The notes: generated by a model from the letters alone, not told the origin. A stretch of DNA of 32,252 nt from an uncultured Saprospiraceae bacterium (GCA_905480605.1 CAJQRD010000106.1:1-32252), one strand, 5' to 3'; counted from the first letter of the stretch, positions 8,184-16,891 are shown. Program-made: numbers and translations.

Positions 8184-9494
8184 ATGTCACAAGCTGTAAA
8201 AACACAAGAAAGAATTCTTGAAAAATTAGGAATTGCTCAACTCAATGAAATGCAATTGGCTGCACTTTCAGCGATTCAAAAACAAAGTGAAATCGTCTTA
8301 CTCTCACCTACTGGTTCGGGAAAGACATTGGCTTTTTTATTACCCATTATTGCTGAGTTAGATCCCAAAAACGAAGATGTCCAAGTTTTAATATTGGTAC
8401 CTTCAAGAGAATTGGCAATCCAGATTGAACAAGTTACCAGAGAAATGGGCACTGGATATAAAATCAATGCTGTATATGGAGGTCGTTCAATTTCTAAAGA
8501 CAAAATTGAATTGAAACATAAACCAGCAATATTGGTTGGTACACCAGGGAGAATCGCTGACCATATATATCGTGCTACTTTTAATGCTGCCTTGGTTAAA
8601 ACCTTGGTATTGGATGAATTCGATAAGTCATTGGAAATTGGGTTTGAAGAAGACATGGGTGATATCATGTACGATCTTAAAAACCTGAAGAAAAAAATAC
8701 TGACTTCTGCTACTAACGAAGTTGAGATTCCTGATTTTGTAAATCTTGATGATCCACATTACTTAGATTACTCAAAAGATGGGGTCAAGGAATTAACTAT
8801 AAAAAGCTTTATTTCACCTGAGAAAGATAAACTAGATACTCTCGTTAAAGCACTTTGCCATTTAGGAGATCAGCCCGGTATAATATTTTGCAACTTCAAG
8901 GATAGCATACAACGTGTTAGTGAATATTTAGAAGAGAATGGAATTGGACATGGCTGTTTCTATGGAGGACTTGAACAAAAAGACAGAGAACGATCTTTGA
9001 TTAAATTCAGAAACGGTACACATAAAATTATTATTGCAACCGATCTTGCTGCTAGAGGATTAGATATTCCAGAAATCAAATTTATAATCCACTATCACCT
9101 GCCGTTAAGGTCACAAGAGTTTACACATAGGAATGGCCGAACAGCAAGAATGCACGCAGATGGTACAGCCTATGTTCTTAAATGGAAGGATGAAGTTCTC
9201 CCTGAATTTATCACTGAACCAGTAGAAGAAATTATTACTGAAGCACCTACCCCAACTCCATCAGAATGGGAAACAGTTTTTATATCTGGAGGTAGAAAAG
9301 ATAAGATTTCAAAAGGTGATGTTGCTGGACTATTCTTGAAACAAGGCGAATTAAAAAAAGAAGATCTTGGAATTATCGAATTAAAACAGGATTGCGCATT
9401 TGCCGCTGTTAAAAGATCAAAAATTGGTAAAGCCTTAAATCTTGTTGACAACCAAAGATTAAAAAAGAAAAAAGTCAGAATTCATATAATTTAA
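8184..9494 (+). CDS. dbpA: DEAD-box ATP-dependent RNA helicase, DbpA type
   Basis: RNA helicase of the kind that remodels 23S rRNA during 50S assembly. Motifs in order: Q motif around residues 16-28 (GIAQLNEMQLAAL), Walker A PTGSGKT 42-48, PSRELAIQ 73-80, GG 99-100, TPGR 120-123, DEFD 144-147 in place of DEAD, SAT 175-177, then ATDLAARGLDIPE and HRNGRTAR of the second RecA lobe. Residues about 362-436 resemble the DbpA RNA-binding domain (TVFISGGRKDKISKGDVAGL, later DCAFAAVKRSKIGKALNLV). The 436-residue length fits. The Asp-Glu-Phe-Asp box is a departure from strict DEAD but is common in this group. An AhpD-like gene follows after 4 nt, suggesting one transcript. Confidence 0.88.
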   Translation: MSQAVKTQERILEKLGIAQLNEMQLAALSAIQKQSEIVLLSPTGSGKTLAFLLPIIAELDPKNEDVQVLILVPSRELAIQIEQVTREMGTGYKINAVYGGRSISKDKIELKHKPAILVGTPGRIADHIYRATFNAALVKTLVLDEFDKSLEIGFEEDMGDIMYDLKNLKKKILTSATNEVEIPDFVNLDDPHYLDYSKDGVKELTIKSFISPEKDKLDTLVKALCHLGDQPGIIFCNFKDSIQRVSEYLEENGIGHGCFYGGLEQKDRERSLIKFRNGTHKIIIATDLAARGLDIPEIKFIIHYHLPLRSQEFTHRNGRTARMHADGTAYVLKWKDEVLPEFITEPVEEIITEAPTPTPSEWETVFISGGRKDKISKGDVAGLFLKQGELKKEDLGIIELKQDCAFAAVKRSKIGKALNLVDNQRLKKKKVRIHII

Positions 9495-9498
9495 ACTT

Positions 9499-10104
9499 AT
9501 GAGTTGGATAACAACTATTCCTTATAACGCCTCTGAAGGAAAACTTAGAAGGCTATACGATAAAGTAAAAGGGCCCAATAACAATGTTGACAATGTCCTA
9601 ATGGTTCATAGTTTGCGTCCGCACTCATTGGTTGGCCACATGGCAATCTATAAGAATGTACTTCATAACTCAAGCAACACATTGCCAAAGTGGTACTTGG
9701 AAGTTCTAGGTGTATATGTTAGTCATTTGAATAATTGCCAATACTGTGTACTCCATCATTTCGCTGGACTCAAAAGATTATTAAATGATGATGTACAATC
9801 TGAAAAAATATACACATCTGTGCAAAAAGGTAATTTTTCAAATTCTCTCACAGATCAATATATTGCAGGAGCAGAATATGCTAGGAAATTAACTCTAGAA
9901 TTACCAAATATCATACAAGACGATGTTGAAAAACTTAAGCATTTAGGTTTTACAGATGGTGAGATTCTTGAGATCAATCAAGTAACCAGTTACTTTAATT
10001 ATGTCAACAGATCCGTTTTAGGATTGGGTGTTAATCATAATGGCGATGTATTGGGATTATCACCAAATAAAAGTGATGACCCAGATAATTGGAGTCATAA
10101 ATAA
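9499..10104 (+). CDS. AhpD-like/carboxymuconolactone decarboxylase family protein (peroxidase-related)
   Basis: Cytoplasmic all-alpha protein of the AhpD-like fold. The redox motif is C80-Q-Y-C83 followed by V-L-H-H (HLNNCQYCVLHHFAGLKRLL), matching the CxxC..H arrangement of peroxidase-related AhpD homologues. Such proteins reduce hydroperoxides or recycle peroxiredoxins, but the partner here is unknown. With 201 residues it fits the 'uncharacterised peroxidase-related enzyme' class. The C-terminus has the conserved ILEINQVTSYFNYVNRSVLG and LGVNHNGD segments. It lies 4 nt after dbpA and 4 nt before the hydrolase gene, so the three form an operon. Confidence 0.8.
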   Translation: MSWITTIPYNASEGKLRRLYDKVKGPNNNVDNVLMVHSLRPHSLVGHMAIYKNVLHNSSNTLPKWYLEVLGVYVSHLNNCQYCVLHHFAGLKRLLNDDVQSEKIYTSVQKGNFSNSLTDQYIAGAEYARKLTLELPNIIQDDVEKLKHLGFTDGEILEINQVTSYFNYVNRSVLGLGVNHNGDVLGLSPNKSDDPDNWSHK

Positions 10105-10108
10105 TAAA

Positions 10109-10648
10109 ATGAATAAGCCTACCCTTTTGCTTATATCTGATTTATTAGGCAATTCAAATGCCGACTACTTACTGAAATACGAATCTTTATTGGAATCTAG
10201 ATTTGCAGTCTCCAAAGTTGATGTATGTAAATTGGCAGAAATTCATAACTCAAAAGAAATTGATCCAAATCATTCCGCGTTTATAAATGAAGGAGGATTA
10301 ACTAAATCTGTTAAAAACTTACAGAAGCAATATACAGGCAGTATAGATTTTCTTATAGGATTTAGTATTGGGGGCACAGTTGCTTGGCAAGCTTGTTTAC
10401 AAAACTTAAGTGTTAGAAGGTTGATCTGTATTTCGTCTACAAGGTTAAGAAAAGAAACTCAAAAGCCAAATTGTATAATCGATGTATACTATGGTAAAAA
10501 GGACAATCATCGGCCTAATCAAAATTGGAAATTGTTAAGTAGATTAGAAACTAAAATAATTGCTGGAGTGGGTCATGAATTCTACAAAAGAGATGAATAC
10601 ATTAAATCATTCTGTTTAGAACTAAAGAATAAAATTTATGCAAAATGA
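10109..10648 (+). CDS. Small alpha/beta-hydrolase-like protein
   Basis: I chose the ATG at 10109, 4 nt after the preceding stop. Earlier in-frame ATGs lie inside the AhpD-like gene and add 27 residues unlike a protein N-terminus. The 179-residue product opens with a TLLLISDLLG strand. It has a nucleophile elbow GFSIGG with S86, a late strand with Asp in IIDVYYGKKDNH, and a C-terminal GVGHEF with H156. This is a plausible Ser-Asp-His triad for a dienelactone hydrolase-like or RsbQ-like small hydrolase. The substrate is unknown. The stop codon directly abuts the stop of the convergent TetR-type gene (10648/10649), leaving no room for a terminator. Confidence 0.7.
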   Translation: MNKPTLLLISDLLGNSNADYLLKYESLLESRFAVSKVDVCKLAEIHNSKEIDPNHSAFINEGGLTKSVKNLQKQYTGSIDFLIGFSIGGTVAWQACLQNLSVRRLICISSTRLRKETQKPNCIIDVYYGKKDNHRPNQNWKLLSRLETKIIAGVGHEFYKRDEYIKSFCLELKNKIYAK

Positions 10649-11326
10649 TTAGCACAATAATTTATTCACAAAATAGAGAAGCATTTCCTCTAGTTGACTT
10701 TTCTTAGTGTCAAAACAATTTGTAATTTCTGTAACCGTGCAAAAATGCTCTGCATAGTAAGTATGGTCTATCGCCATCTTTAGCAAGTTGGTTGCAAGCG
10801 CAGACGGATATTTAAAATCAGGATCACAACTCAATATCATTTTTGATAAATTACCATTGAGGTGTTTAAAATTAGCAAACAAATTTGATTTATTACAGTT
10901 AAGCACTTTCTTGGAATGTGTAACTTTTGCAGATTGCTCTACTATTATTTTATGTAACCTTTTTATGTCAATATAGTCAACTTGCTTGTTGTCATCGGCT
11001 CCATTAACAATGGTCTTAATCGCAATGCGTAATCTTTTTTTGGGATCATCAATATTACGGGTATTAAGCATTATCAAATAATCTAAATACTCCCAATACC
11101 AAGAAGTAAGATAAACCAAAAGCATATGCTTATTTTCAAAATATCTATATACAGATGCCTCTGTAGATTTCATACTAGTAGCCAATTGTTTGAAATTAAA
11201 ACATTGGAAACCAGTTTCAGACATTAAGTCTATTCCATGGCTAATTATATTTCTTCCCAATTCGGTTTCCAAAGGATTCCTCAAATAGGTATCAGCACTT
11301 ACTGAAATGGTAATAGATCTTGCCAT
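10649..11326 (-). CDS. TetR-family transcriptional regulator
   Basis: A 225-residue regulator with the N-terminal helix-turn-helix of the TetR family (IISHGIDLMSETGFQCFNFK, then QLATSMKSTEASVYRYFENK). The YRYFENK block is the recognition helix and the hinge to helix 4. The remainder, rich in Lys, Asn and Cys, is a variable ligand domain with no recognisable pocket. It converges with, and abuts, the hydrolase of the dbpA operon and lies 106 nt downstream of the sigma factor gene on the same strand. Its target is not shown by the sequence. The ATG at 11326 gives a normal N-terminal extension of about 22 residues before helix 1. Confidence 0.82.
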   Translation of the reverse strand: MARSITISVSADTYLRNPLETELGRNIISHGIDLMSETGFQCFNFKQLATSMKSTEASVYRYFENKHMLLVYLTSWYWEYLDYLIMLNTRNIDDPKKRLRIAIKTIVNGADDNKQVDYIDIKRLHKIIVEQSAKVTHSKKVLNCNKSNLFANFKHLNGNLSKMILSCDPDFKYPSALATNLLKMAIDHTYYAEHFCTVTEITNCFDTKKSQLEEMLLYFVNKLLC

Positions 11327-11406
11327 AAATATTTTAACCAGTTAATTATATAAGTAAAATGGAAATGTAAACTATACTAGACATAAAGAGCCAAAGCATA
11401 AAAATG

Positions 11407-11422
11407 TTCAATTTTTATTGAA
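11407..11422 (-). terminator. Weak hairpin after the sigma factor gene
   Basis: TTCAAT-tttt-ATTGAA forms a 6-bp AT-only stem. On the minus strand it lies 10 nt after the sigma factor stop and is followed by ATTTTTA. It is weak as an intrinsic terminator, so TetR may be partly co-transcribed. Confidence 0.3.
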
Positions 11423-11432
11423 TGATTTTTAT

Positions 11433-11915
11433 CTAGGCTGCTCTTAAATGCTGTAATTGTTTTTTCAATTTTTTTCTGGCGTGATGTATTCTGCTTTTAA
11501 CAGTCCCCAAAGGAACTTCAAACATGTTAGATATTTCTTCGTATGAATAACCATCGAAGTAATATAAAAACGGTTGTTTCAAATTTTCAGGCAATTTTGT
11601 TATTGCATCATTTATATACTCTAAATGCATTGAAGAAATCCCAGCATTTTTAGCTTTGTAATTCTCATTATCCTTTATATAAGTAGTCACATCATCAGTA
11701 TTTGTATACCTAGACTTTTTACGGTACTCATTGATAAAGTTATTCCGTAAAATAATTGACAACCACGCTCTTAAATTGGTCCCCTTTTTAAAACTGGCTT
11801 CATTTTTTAACGCTTTAAATAGCGTTTCTTGTACTAAGTCATCCGCTATTTCAGTCTCGTTAGTATACTTATAAGCTATTTTATATAAGAAAGGTATTTG
11901 ATCTTGAATAACCAT
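11433..11915 (-). CDS. ECF-type RNA polymerase sigma factor (sigma-70 family)
   Basis: A 160-residue product with the two-domain layout of ECF sigma factors. Region 2 is IADDLVQETLFKALKNEA plus FKKGTNLRAWLSIILRNNF. Region 4 is LPENLKQPFLYYFDGYSYEE with the recognition helix VPLGTVKSRIHHARKKLKKQ. The Met at 11915 (MVIQDQIPFLYKIAYKY) is preferred; an in-frame ATG at 11996 adds 27 hydrophobic, family-unlike residues. No anti-sigma gene adjoins it, which suggests either a solitary sigma factor or distant control. A perfect dyad (11952-11969) lies about 40 bp upstream and might be an operator. The downstream TetR gene is 106 nt away. Confidence 0.88.
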   Translation of the reverse strand: MVIQDQIPFLYKIAYKYTNETEIADDLVQETLFKALKNEASFKKGTNLRAWLSIILRNNFINEYRKKSRYTNTDDVTTYIKDNENYKAKNAGISSMHLEYINDAITKLPENLKQPFLYYFDGYSYEEISNMFEVPLGTVKSRIHHARKKLKKQLQHLRAA

Positions 11916-12281
11916 AATAGTATGTTTTTTATATTTAATAGTGACAAACTCATCGTATAATAGTACGATACGCTTATATAATAGTAAAGCTATCATAAAT
12001 ATTGCACATACTATAATTATTGATGCATTAATCGACTGTTTTATACGAAATATGTCCTAAAACGACATTTGATGGGAATTTTAACAATGCTGTAACATTT
12101 GCAAGGCCCTAAAGAAAAGTATGCTTGACTTACAAATTGACAGGCTTTGATTTTACCTTCTATTGTTTTGAAATTGAATAAAAATATCCCTATCATTTAA
12201 ATCATAGAAAGCCCATTAAAATATAAAATACAATTAGTTCTTCATGGAATAAACATAAAGCAAGAGCAACCGGCTAGAAAG
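11916..12281. other. Intergenic stretch upstream of the sigma factor gene
   Basis: These 366 bp lie between the sigma factor start and the end of the minus-strand gene at 12282. Apart from the dyad at 11952-11969 and a weak ATGTC/GACAT pair near 12054-12070, I see no coding frame, RNA gene or strong terminator. It probably holds the sigma factor promoter. Confidence 0.6.
11952..11969. promoter_or_regulatory. Dyad ATCGTA-N6-TACGAT upstream of the sigma factor gene
   Basis: Perfect 6-bp inverted arms (11952-11957 and 11964-11969) separated by TAATAG, within the likely 5' region of the sigma factor gene. This geometry could bind a dimeric regulator. It may also be chance in AT-rich DNA. Confidence 0.35.
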
Positions 12282-12737
12282 TTAACTCATTGTAGTAAAC
12301 AACTCATATTGAATTGGATGCAGTAAGTTATCCTTAAGATTAATAATGCGTTCAATATTTCTAGCCACAATAAGTCGTGTTAAACTATTCAAACATTTGC
12401 TCTTATGGACTTGCGAATAAACGGGAAGTAATCTTGATAGATGAGTGTTTATTTCCCACATGAGTTCGCTTTTAGCAACATTTTCAAAGCTAATCCCCTT
12501 TCGGATATTCATTGGAAGGATATTTAAAGCAGAATCTGACACAATATCAGTGTATTTAGATATACACTCTATGTTAAATTGCCTGATCTCAATTAATGAC
12601 TCAACATTTACAACATCATTGTTACTAGCTGTAGCAACATCAAGGAATTCTTGAAATTTACGATGTGCTTGAATTAAGTTATTCACAAGGGGCAACATTT
12701 CAGCGCGATTGAATCTAGGTTTGATATTCATAACCAA
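12282..12737 (-). CDS. Hypothetical protein, helical, unrecognised
   Basis: I do not recognise this 151-residue protein. It begins MVMNIKPRFNRAEMLPLVNN; the Met at 12731 is an equally good start. Predicted character is soluble and mostly helical, with no signal peptide, membrane segment, Cys pair or nucleotide motif. It shows two possible amphipathic helices around LIVARNIERIINLKDNLLHP. It lies 147 nt downstream of the ygiQ-type gene on the same strand. It has the same AT-rich composition as its neighbours. That the frame is long, starts cleanly and fits the strand of its neighbours argues that it is real. Confidence 0.6.
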   Translation of the reverse strand: MVMNIKPRFNRAEMLPLVNNLIQAHRKFQEFLDVATASNNDVVNVESLIEIRQFNIECISKYTDIVSDSALNILPMNIRKGISFENVAKSELMWEINTHLSRLLPVYSQVHKSKCLNSLTRLIVARNIERIINLKDNLLHPIQYELFTTMS

Positions 12738-12854
12738 TTAATTTACAAGGTTATACACATTTACATTATACAATATAAACGTCTAAACATAGAAAAAAGT
12801 CTCATTGTTTCTTAAATAACAACTATTTTAAAGAGAATTAACAAAAAAGTGGTG

Positions 12855-12874
12855 CTAAGGAGATATAATCTTAG
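12855..12874 (-). terminator. Possible weak terminator after the ygiQ-type gene
   Basis: CTAAG and CTTAG arms around a 10-nt loop lie 10 nt past the ygiQ stop on the minus strand. A run of six T follows 6 nt later. The stem is only 5 bp, so support is weak. Confidence 0.3.
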
Positions 12875-12884
12875 GTCTGAGTGA

Positions 12885-14792
12885 CTACAACCTTCTACTT
12901 TTTTTCTTTGAATTGGACTTGGCTTTTGCCTTGATTATTGTTTGTTTTTGGTGTTTTTTCTTATCTGAAAGCAACTTTTCGACAAGATCTTCACGGCCCA
13001 TTCCTGTTAATTTATCTCTGATTTGCCTATAGTTATCACGCTTGTACCAGAAAAAGAACAAGTGTTGATTTTTCTTTTGCTTTGGAGATTTAGCCGTATA
13101 AACTGGACGCAAAGTATATGGATGTAAGCCTGTATAGTATATTATTGTAGCGACAGTCATTGGTGTAGGCGTAAAATCTTGAACCTGCTCCAATCTGAAA
13201 CCCATTTCTTTGGTTTCAGCTGCTAAGTTCGCCATTTCTTCCTCAGTAGAACCTGGGTGACTTGAAATAAAATATGGAATCAATGGTTGATTGAGACCAT
13301 GCTTTTTATTCAGCCTTTCATAGTTCTTTTTAAACTCATGGAAGTGTTTAAAAGATGGTTTACGCATAATGCGTAATGTTGCATCTGAAGTATGTTCAGG
13401 TGCAACTTTTAATCTTCCACACACATGCTTAGAAACCAATTGATCCATGTATTCTTCCAAACTACCATCATTGTTTTTATTGTAGCTATCAACCAAAAGG
13501 TCATATCGGATTCCAGAACCTACAAAAGCTTTCTTCACCTTTGGGTTAGCATCAACTTTTTTATAAATCTGTGTTAAAGGTTTATGGCTTGTATCCAAAT
13601 TACTACAGATGACAGGATGTATGCAAGAAGGCGCAACACATTTATCACAAATAGACTGAATTTTTCCCTTCATTCGGTACATATTGGCGGAAGGTCCACC
13701 CAAATCACTGATATATCCTTTAAAGTCTGGCATTTCTGTCACGACTTCAACTTCTTTCAATATTGATTCCTCGGATCTACTTGCAACAAACTTCCCTTGA
13801 TGAGCTGAAATTGTACAAAAGCTACATCCACCAAAACAACCTCTATGCATATTTATAGAAAAACGGATCATTTCATAAGCAGGAATTGATCCACGTTTGT
13901 TGTATTTAGGATGGGGCAATCTGGTATAAGGTAGATCAAAAGAAGTATCAATTTGATCTTCAGTCATTGGAGGATAAGGCGGATTGATTATCAAATTGTG
14001 ATCTCCAACCCCTTGAATTAATCTTCTAGCGTGTACCTTATTAGATTCCTGCTCAATATGTTTAAAATTGGCAGCAAAAGCTGTTTTGTCTCTTAAGCAT
14101 TTTTCATGCGATGACAATTCCAAATCTTCCCATTCTTTATTTTTGGGTAATTTCTCATCTCTAGGATGCAAAACCGCACTTTGTGGTAATGTTTTAACCG
14201 AGTTGAATGGCACGCCTTTTTCAAGTAATCGAACCAATTCTCTCAACGGCATTTCACCCATACCGTAAATCAACATATCAGCTCCACTCTTTGTTAGAAT
14301 ATTAGGCCATAACTTGTCTTCCCAATAATCATAATGTGTTACTCTACGCAAAGAAGCTTCGATACCACCAATGAGAACAGGTACGTCCGGATATATTGAT
14401 TTTAGAATCTCGGTGTATTTTACAGCAGCATAATCTGGCCTAAACCCAGCCTGACCTCCTGGCGTATAAGCATCTGTCGAACGTCTTCGTCTTGATGCTG
14501 TATAATGGTTCACCATAGTATCCATACAACCAGAAGTGACACCAAAAAACAATCTAGGTTTTCCAAATTTCTTGAAATCTCGTAAATCATCTTTCCAATT
14601 GGGTTGAGCGACGATTGCCACTCTAAGGCCCATATCTTCAAATATTCTTCCTATGACAGCAGTTCCAAAGGCTGGGTGATCAACATAGGCATCCCCAGAT
14701 ATCAAAATGACATCTAATTCTGACCAATCACGTTGCTCGAGTTCTTTTTTTGTGATTGGAAGCCAATCTGATATGGGTCTTTCCGTTTTCAA
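12885..14792 (-). CDS. ygiQ: YgiQ-family radical SAM protein (UPF0313)
   Basis: Radical SAM enzyme of unknown reaction. The [4Fe-4S]-binding CxxxCxxC is in MHRGCFGGCSFCTIS (C319, C323, C326 in this numbering). It is preceded by the YgiQ-type N-terminal domain (DVILISGDAYVDHPAFGTAV; YTPGGQAGFRPDYA; VLIGGIEASLRRVTHYDYW) and followed by GRLKVAPEHTSDATLRIMRK and PYFISSHPGSTEEEM. The tail is Lys-rich (KKHQKQTIIKAKAKSNSKKK). There is no usable ATG. TTG at 14792 gives MKTERPISDWLPITKKE, which matches the family N-terminus; another TTG at 14828 would add 12 residues. Length is about 635. A Cys trio in CDKCVAPSC could bind a further metal. It is monocistronic or leads the gene at 12737. Confidence 0.88.
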   Translation of the reverse strand: MKTERPISDWLPITKKELEQRDWSELDVILISGDAYVDHPAFGTAVIGRIFEDMGLRVAIVAQPNWKDDLRDFKKFGKPRLFFGVTSGCMDTMVNHYTASRRRRSTDAYTPGGQAGFRPDYAAVKYTEILKSIYPDVPVLIGGIEASLRRVTHYDYWEDKLWPNILTKSGADMLIYGMGEMPLRELVRLLEKGVPFNSVKTLPQSAVLHPRDEKLPKNKEWEDLELSSHEKCLRDKTAFAANFKHIEQESNKVHARRLIQGVGDHNLIINPPYPPMTEDQIDTSFDLPYTRLPHPKYNKRGSIPAYEMIRFSINMHRGCFGGCSFCTISAHQGKFVASRSEESILKEVEVVTEMPDFKGYISDLGGPSANMYRMKGKIQSICDKCVAPSCIHPVICSNLDTSHKPLTQIYKKVDANPKVKKAFVGSGIRYDLLVDSYNKNNDGSLEEYMDQLVSKHVCGRLKVAPEHTSDATLRIMRKPSFKHFHEFKKNYERLNKKHGLNQPLIPYFISSHPGSTEEEMANLAAETKEMGFRLEQVQDFTPTPMTVATIIYYTGLHPYTLRPVYTAKSPKQKKNQHLFFFWYKRDNYRQIRDKLTGMGREDLVEKLLSDKKKHQKQTIIKAKAKSNSKKKSRRL

Positions 14793-14998
14793 ATATTCTA
14801 ATTTGATACAAATGTATGCATTGTACAACTAACAATATGGATAAAGGTTGCGATTGTTGGACTTAGAATCCTTTGCCAAGCTATTAAAAGCACTAAAATC
14901 TGTTGGGATTATAAAATGAGAAATCGATGGAGCTTAACGATGCTATTACCTCAACTCTGAAGTAATTGCCTTTTTTAAAAAAGAATCAACTTATTTTT

Positions 14999-15028
14999 AA
15001 ATATCAACCAAAAATGTTGTTGATATTT
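14999..15028 (+). terminator. Possible intrinsic terminator, no obvious + strand gene
   Basis: Arms AAATATCAAC and GTTGATATTT form a perfect 10-bp stem with a 10-nt loop, followed on the plus strand by four more T (seven-T run in all). It has the form of a terminator, yet no annotated plus-strand gene leads into it. It may end an unseen short transcript or act from either strand. Confidence 0.4.
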
Positions 15029-15037
15029 TTTTGTCAT

Positions 15038-15063
15038 ATCACATCAAAATATTTCGATGTGAT
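15038..15063. repeat. Inverted repeat ATCACATC-N10-GATGTGAT
   Basis: Perfect 8-bp arms around a 10-nt AT-rich spacer, 9 bp after the preceding hairpin. It could be a second stem of the same structured region or a protein-binding dyad. No assignment is possible from sequence. Confidence 0.5.
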
Positions 15064-15172
15064 GATTTATTTATTCAATATACAATTATACTTACAAAGT
15101 ATTTAGTTACAGTCATCCTTTTTGGAGGAGCGCTACTTTCGGCATTTTGCGATTTACCATGTTGTCAAGTAG

Positions 15173-15188
15173 GTAGTAGTAGTAGTAG
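15173..15188. repeat. GTA trinucleotide microsatellite, five copies plus G
   Basis: GTAGTAGTAGTAGTAG is a perfect trinucleotide run. It lies in non-coding DNA, or in the tail of a doubtful 53-codon frame, where it would encode a Ser run. Copy number could vary by slippage. Confidence 0.85.
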
Positions 15189-15263
15189 CTAAGCAGCAAA
15201 AAAACTGAGAAAAATCACTAATTTTTCAAGCCATCTTGATTATTCATATGCCCTCTAAAAAAA

Positions 15264-15289
15264 GATCCCGATGTTTTCACATCGGGATC
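15264..15289 (-). terminator. Intrinsic terminator of the OmpA-family gene
   Basis: GATCCCGATG and CATCGGGATC make a perfect 10-bp GC-containing stem with a 6-nt loop. On the minus strand it begins 31 nt after the OmpA stop and is followed by seven T. This is the strongest terminator in the window. Confidence 0.9.
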
Positions 15290-15319
15290 AATTATTTTAT
15301 AGATATATAACCAAGAATC

Positions 15320-16891
15320 TTATCTCTTAGTTCCTACCGTTTCTATTACACGTTTAACTGTACTAGCAGAAACAGAAACTCTTCTGTTAAGTAATCTACC
15401 TTCTCTTGTACTGTTATCAGCTATTGGATTTGCTTCACCATATCCCTCGTAAGATAATTGCTCTGCAGGCACTCCAGCTTTGATTAATGCTTGATAAACT
15501 TTCTTAGCTCTTCTCTTAGAAATTCTCATATTAGAAGCTTCACTTCCTTGAGAATCAGAATAACCAGAAACATGCAAGAATGCATCAGGATATTGCTTAT
15601 GGAAATCAACGATAGCAGTAACATCAGCATCATAATCTTCATCTCCTCTAGTTCCACTTACAAAATTCACATCAGGACTATTCCAACTGTTGATAATTTC
15701 TGATCTTGTTGGCTTTCTTACCAATGGACAACCATCTTTTTCAGGAACACCTGCTTCGTCTGGACATTTATCATCTTTATCAGCTATTCCATCATTATCA
15801 CCATCTGGGCAACCGTTAACTGTACCGACTACGTCTTTACAATCATCTTCCATATCATGGAAGCCATCATCATCTGAATCAGGACAACCTCTTAGGTCAC
15901 CTTTTACATTAACACACTCATCGTCTTCATCATTGAAGCCATCACCATCTGTATCAGGAATTGGACATCCATTGTATCTTGCAAGACCTGATTCATTAAT
16001 ACATTCATCAACATCATCACCAATCTCATCTCCATCTGTATCTGGACAACCATTAAATCTTGCCTCTCCTTTTACTTCTGGACATTTATCATCAGGATCG
16101 ATAACACCGTCACCATCTTGATCTGGGCAACCGTTGTACTCAGCTGGACCAGGCAAATTAGGACATGCATCTTCACTATCTCTAATTCCATCAAGGTCAG
16201 CATCTGGACAACCTGCTAATGTTTTTAATCCAGGTGTATCAGGACACTCATCTTTTTTATCGGCAACTTTATCACCGTCTCTATCTTGTTTACCTAAGAA
16301 AACACCAATACCCAACTCATGAACAAAGTGTGTATCAGTCTCATCTGAATTTACTCCATTATAACTATCTCCAAGGTATAAACCATATTGAGAATGCCAG
16401 TAAATACCAAATCCGTCTGTAATGTTATATTTGATACCTAATCCTAAAGGAACAGCTAAGCCCGAACCATCAATTGCATTAACAGCCGCTGCAGCAGAAT
16501 CGTCTTTGAAACTTAAATATCCCAAACCTGCTGATAAAAACGGATTGAATTTTTCGCCTTTTAAGAATTTCCAGTGACCAGCTATATTCGCTTGCCATAC
16601 TTTACCTTCAAAATTTGTTGCATTTGTTGCATCATCTGCATCAAATAATCCATGTCTTCCTCCTGTAGCACCAATTGCTACATCCCAAGAAGGACTTAGA
16701 TATTTGGTTACTCTACCGGCCCAACCTAATTGTGCAGGTGAACCAAATGGCCCGTTGCTTCCTCTAATACCATCATATTCCATCTTTGAAAGACCACCAC
16801 CGATAGCCCACGGAGAAACTGATGACTGACTGTAAGATGAGGTACTCAATCCTACAACCATTAATAAACATATAAGTAACTGTTTAGTCAT
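15320..16891 (-). CDS. OmpA-family outer-membrane protein with seven TSP3 repeats
   Basis: Cell-surface protein anchored to peptidoglycan. The chosen start (16891) gives the signal peptide MTKQLLICLLMVVGLSTSSY; earlier in-frame Mets would hide it. Residues about 24-200 look like an 8-strand beta-barrel (alternating aromatic strands such as WQANIAGHWKFL). Residues about 204-389 hold seven thrombospondin type 3 calcium-binding repeats of the D-x-D-x-D type ending in NGCP or similar. Residues about 408-508 are the OmpA-like peptidoglycan domain (HVSGYSDSQGSEASNMRISK, RAKKVYQALIKAGV, YEGYGEANPI, RLLNRRVSV). Length is 523. It has its own strong terminator downstream and a hairpin upstream (17093-17117), so it is transcribed alone. 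Confidence 0.93.
   Translation of the reverse strand: MTKQLLICLLMVVGLSTSSYSQSSVSPWAIGGGLSKMEYDGIRGSNGPFGSPAQLGWAGRVTKYLSPSWDVAIGATGGRHGLFDADDATNATNFEGKVWQANIAGHWKFLKGEKFNPFLSAGLGYLSFKDDSAAAAVNAIDGSGLAVPLGLGIKYNITDGFGIYWHSQYGLYLGDSYNGVNSDETDTHFVHELGIGVFLGKQDRDGDKVADKKDECPDTPGLKTLAGCPDADLDGIRDSEDACPNLPGPAEYNGCPDQDGDGVIDPDDKCPEVKGEARFNGCPDTDGDEIGDDVDECINESGLARYNGCPIPDTDGDGFNDEDDECVNVKGDLRGCPDSDDDGFHDMEDDCKDVVGTVNGCPDGDNDGIADKDDKCPDEAGVPEKDGCPLVRKPTRSEIINSWNSPDVNFVSGTRGDEDYDADVTAIVDFHKQYPDAFLHVSGYSDSQGSEASNMRISKRRAKKVYQALIKAGVPAEQLSYEGYGEANPIADNSTREGRLLNRRVSVSASTVKRVIETVGTKR

Larger units (their letters stand above)
14793..15319. other. Non-coding stretch with hairpins and a microsatellite
   Basis: These 527 bp lie between the divergent-side start of ygiQ and the end of the OmpA gene, so both neighbours are on the minus strand and the block is larger than needed. 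Visible contents are two inverted repeats (14999-15028, 15038-15063), a GTA microsatellite (15173-15188), the OmpA terminator (15264-15289) and one open 53-codon frame (15031-15192) with weak support. No tRNA, rRNA or recognised ncRNA is present. Confidence 0.7.

Noticed and set aside
12240-12281. Possible tRNA-like sequence around GCAAGAGCAACC
   Set aside because: No cloverleaf arms or T-loop consensus can be found.
15690-16121. Long plus-strand frame rich in Ser and Pro opposite the OmpA gene
   Set aside because: It is a complement of the repetitive TSP3 codons; the minus-strand gene has clear domains, signal peptide and terminator.
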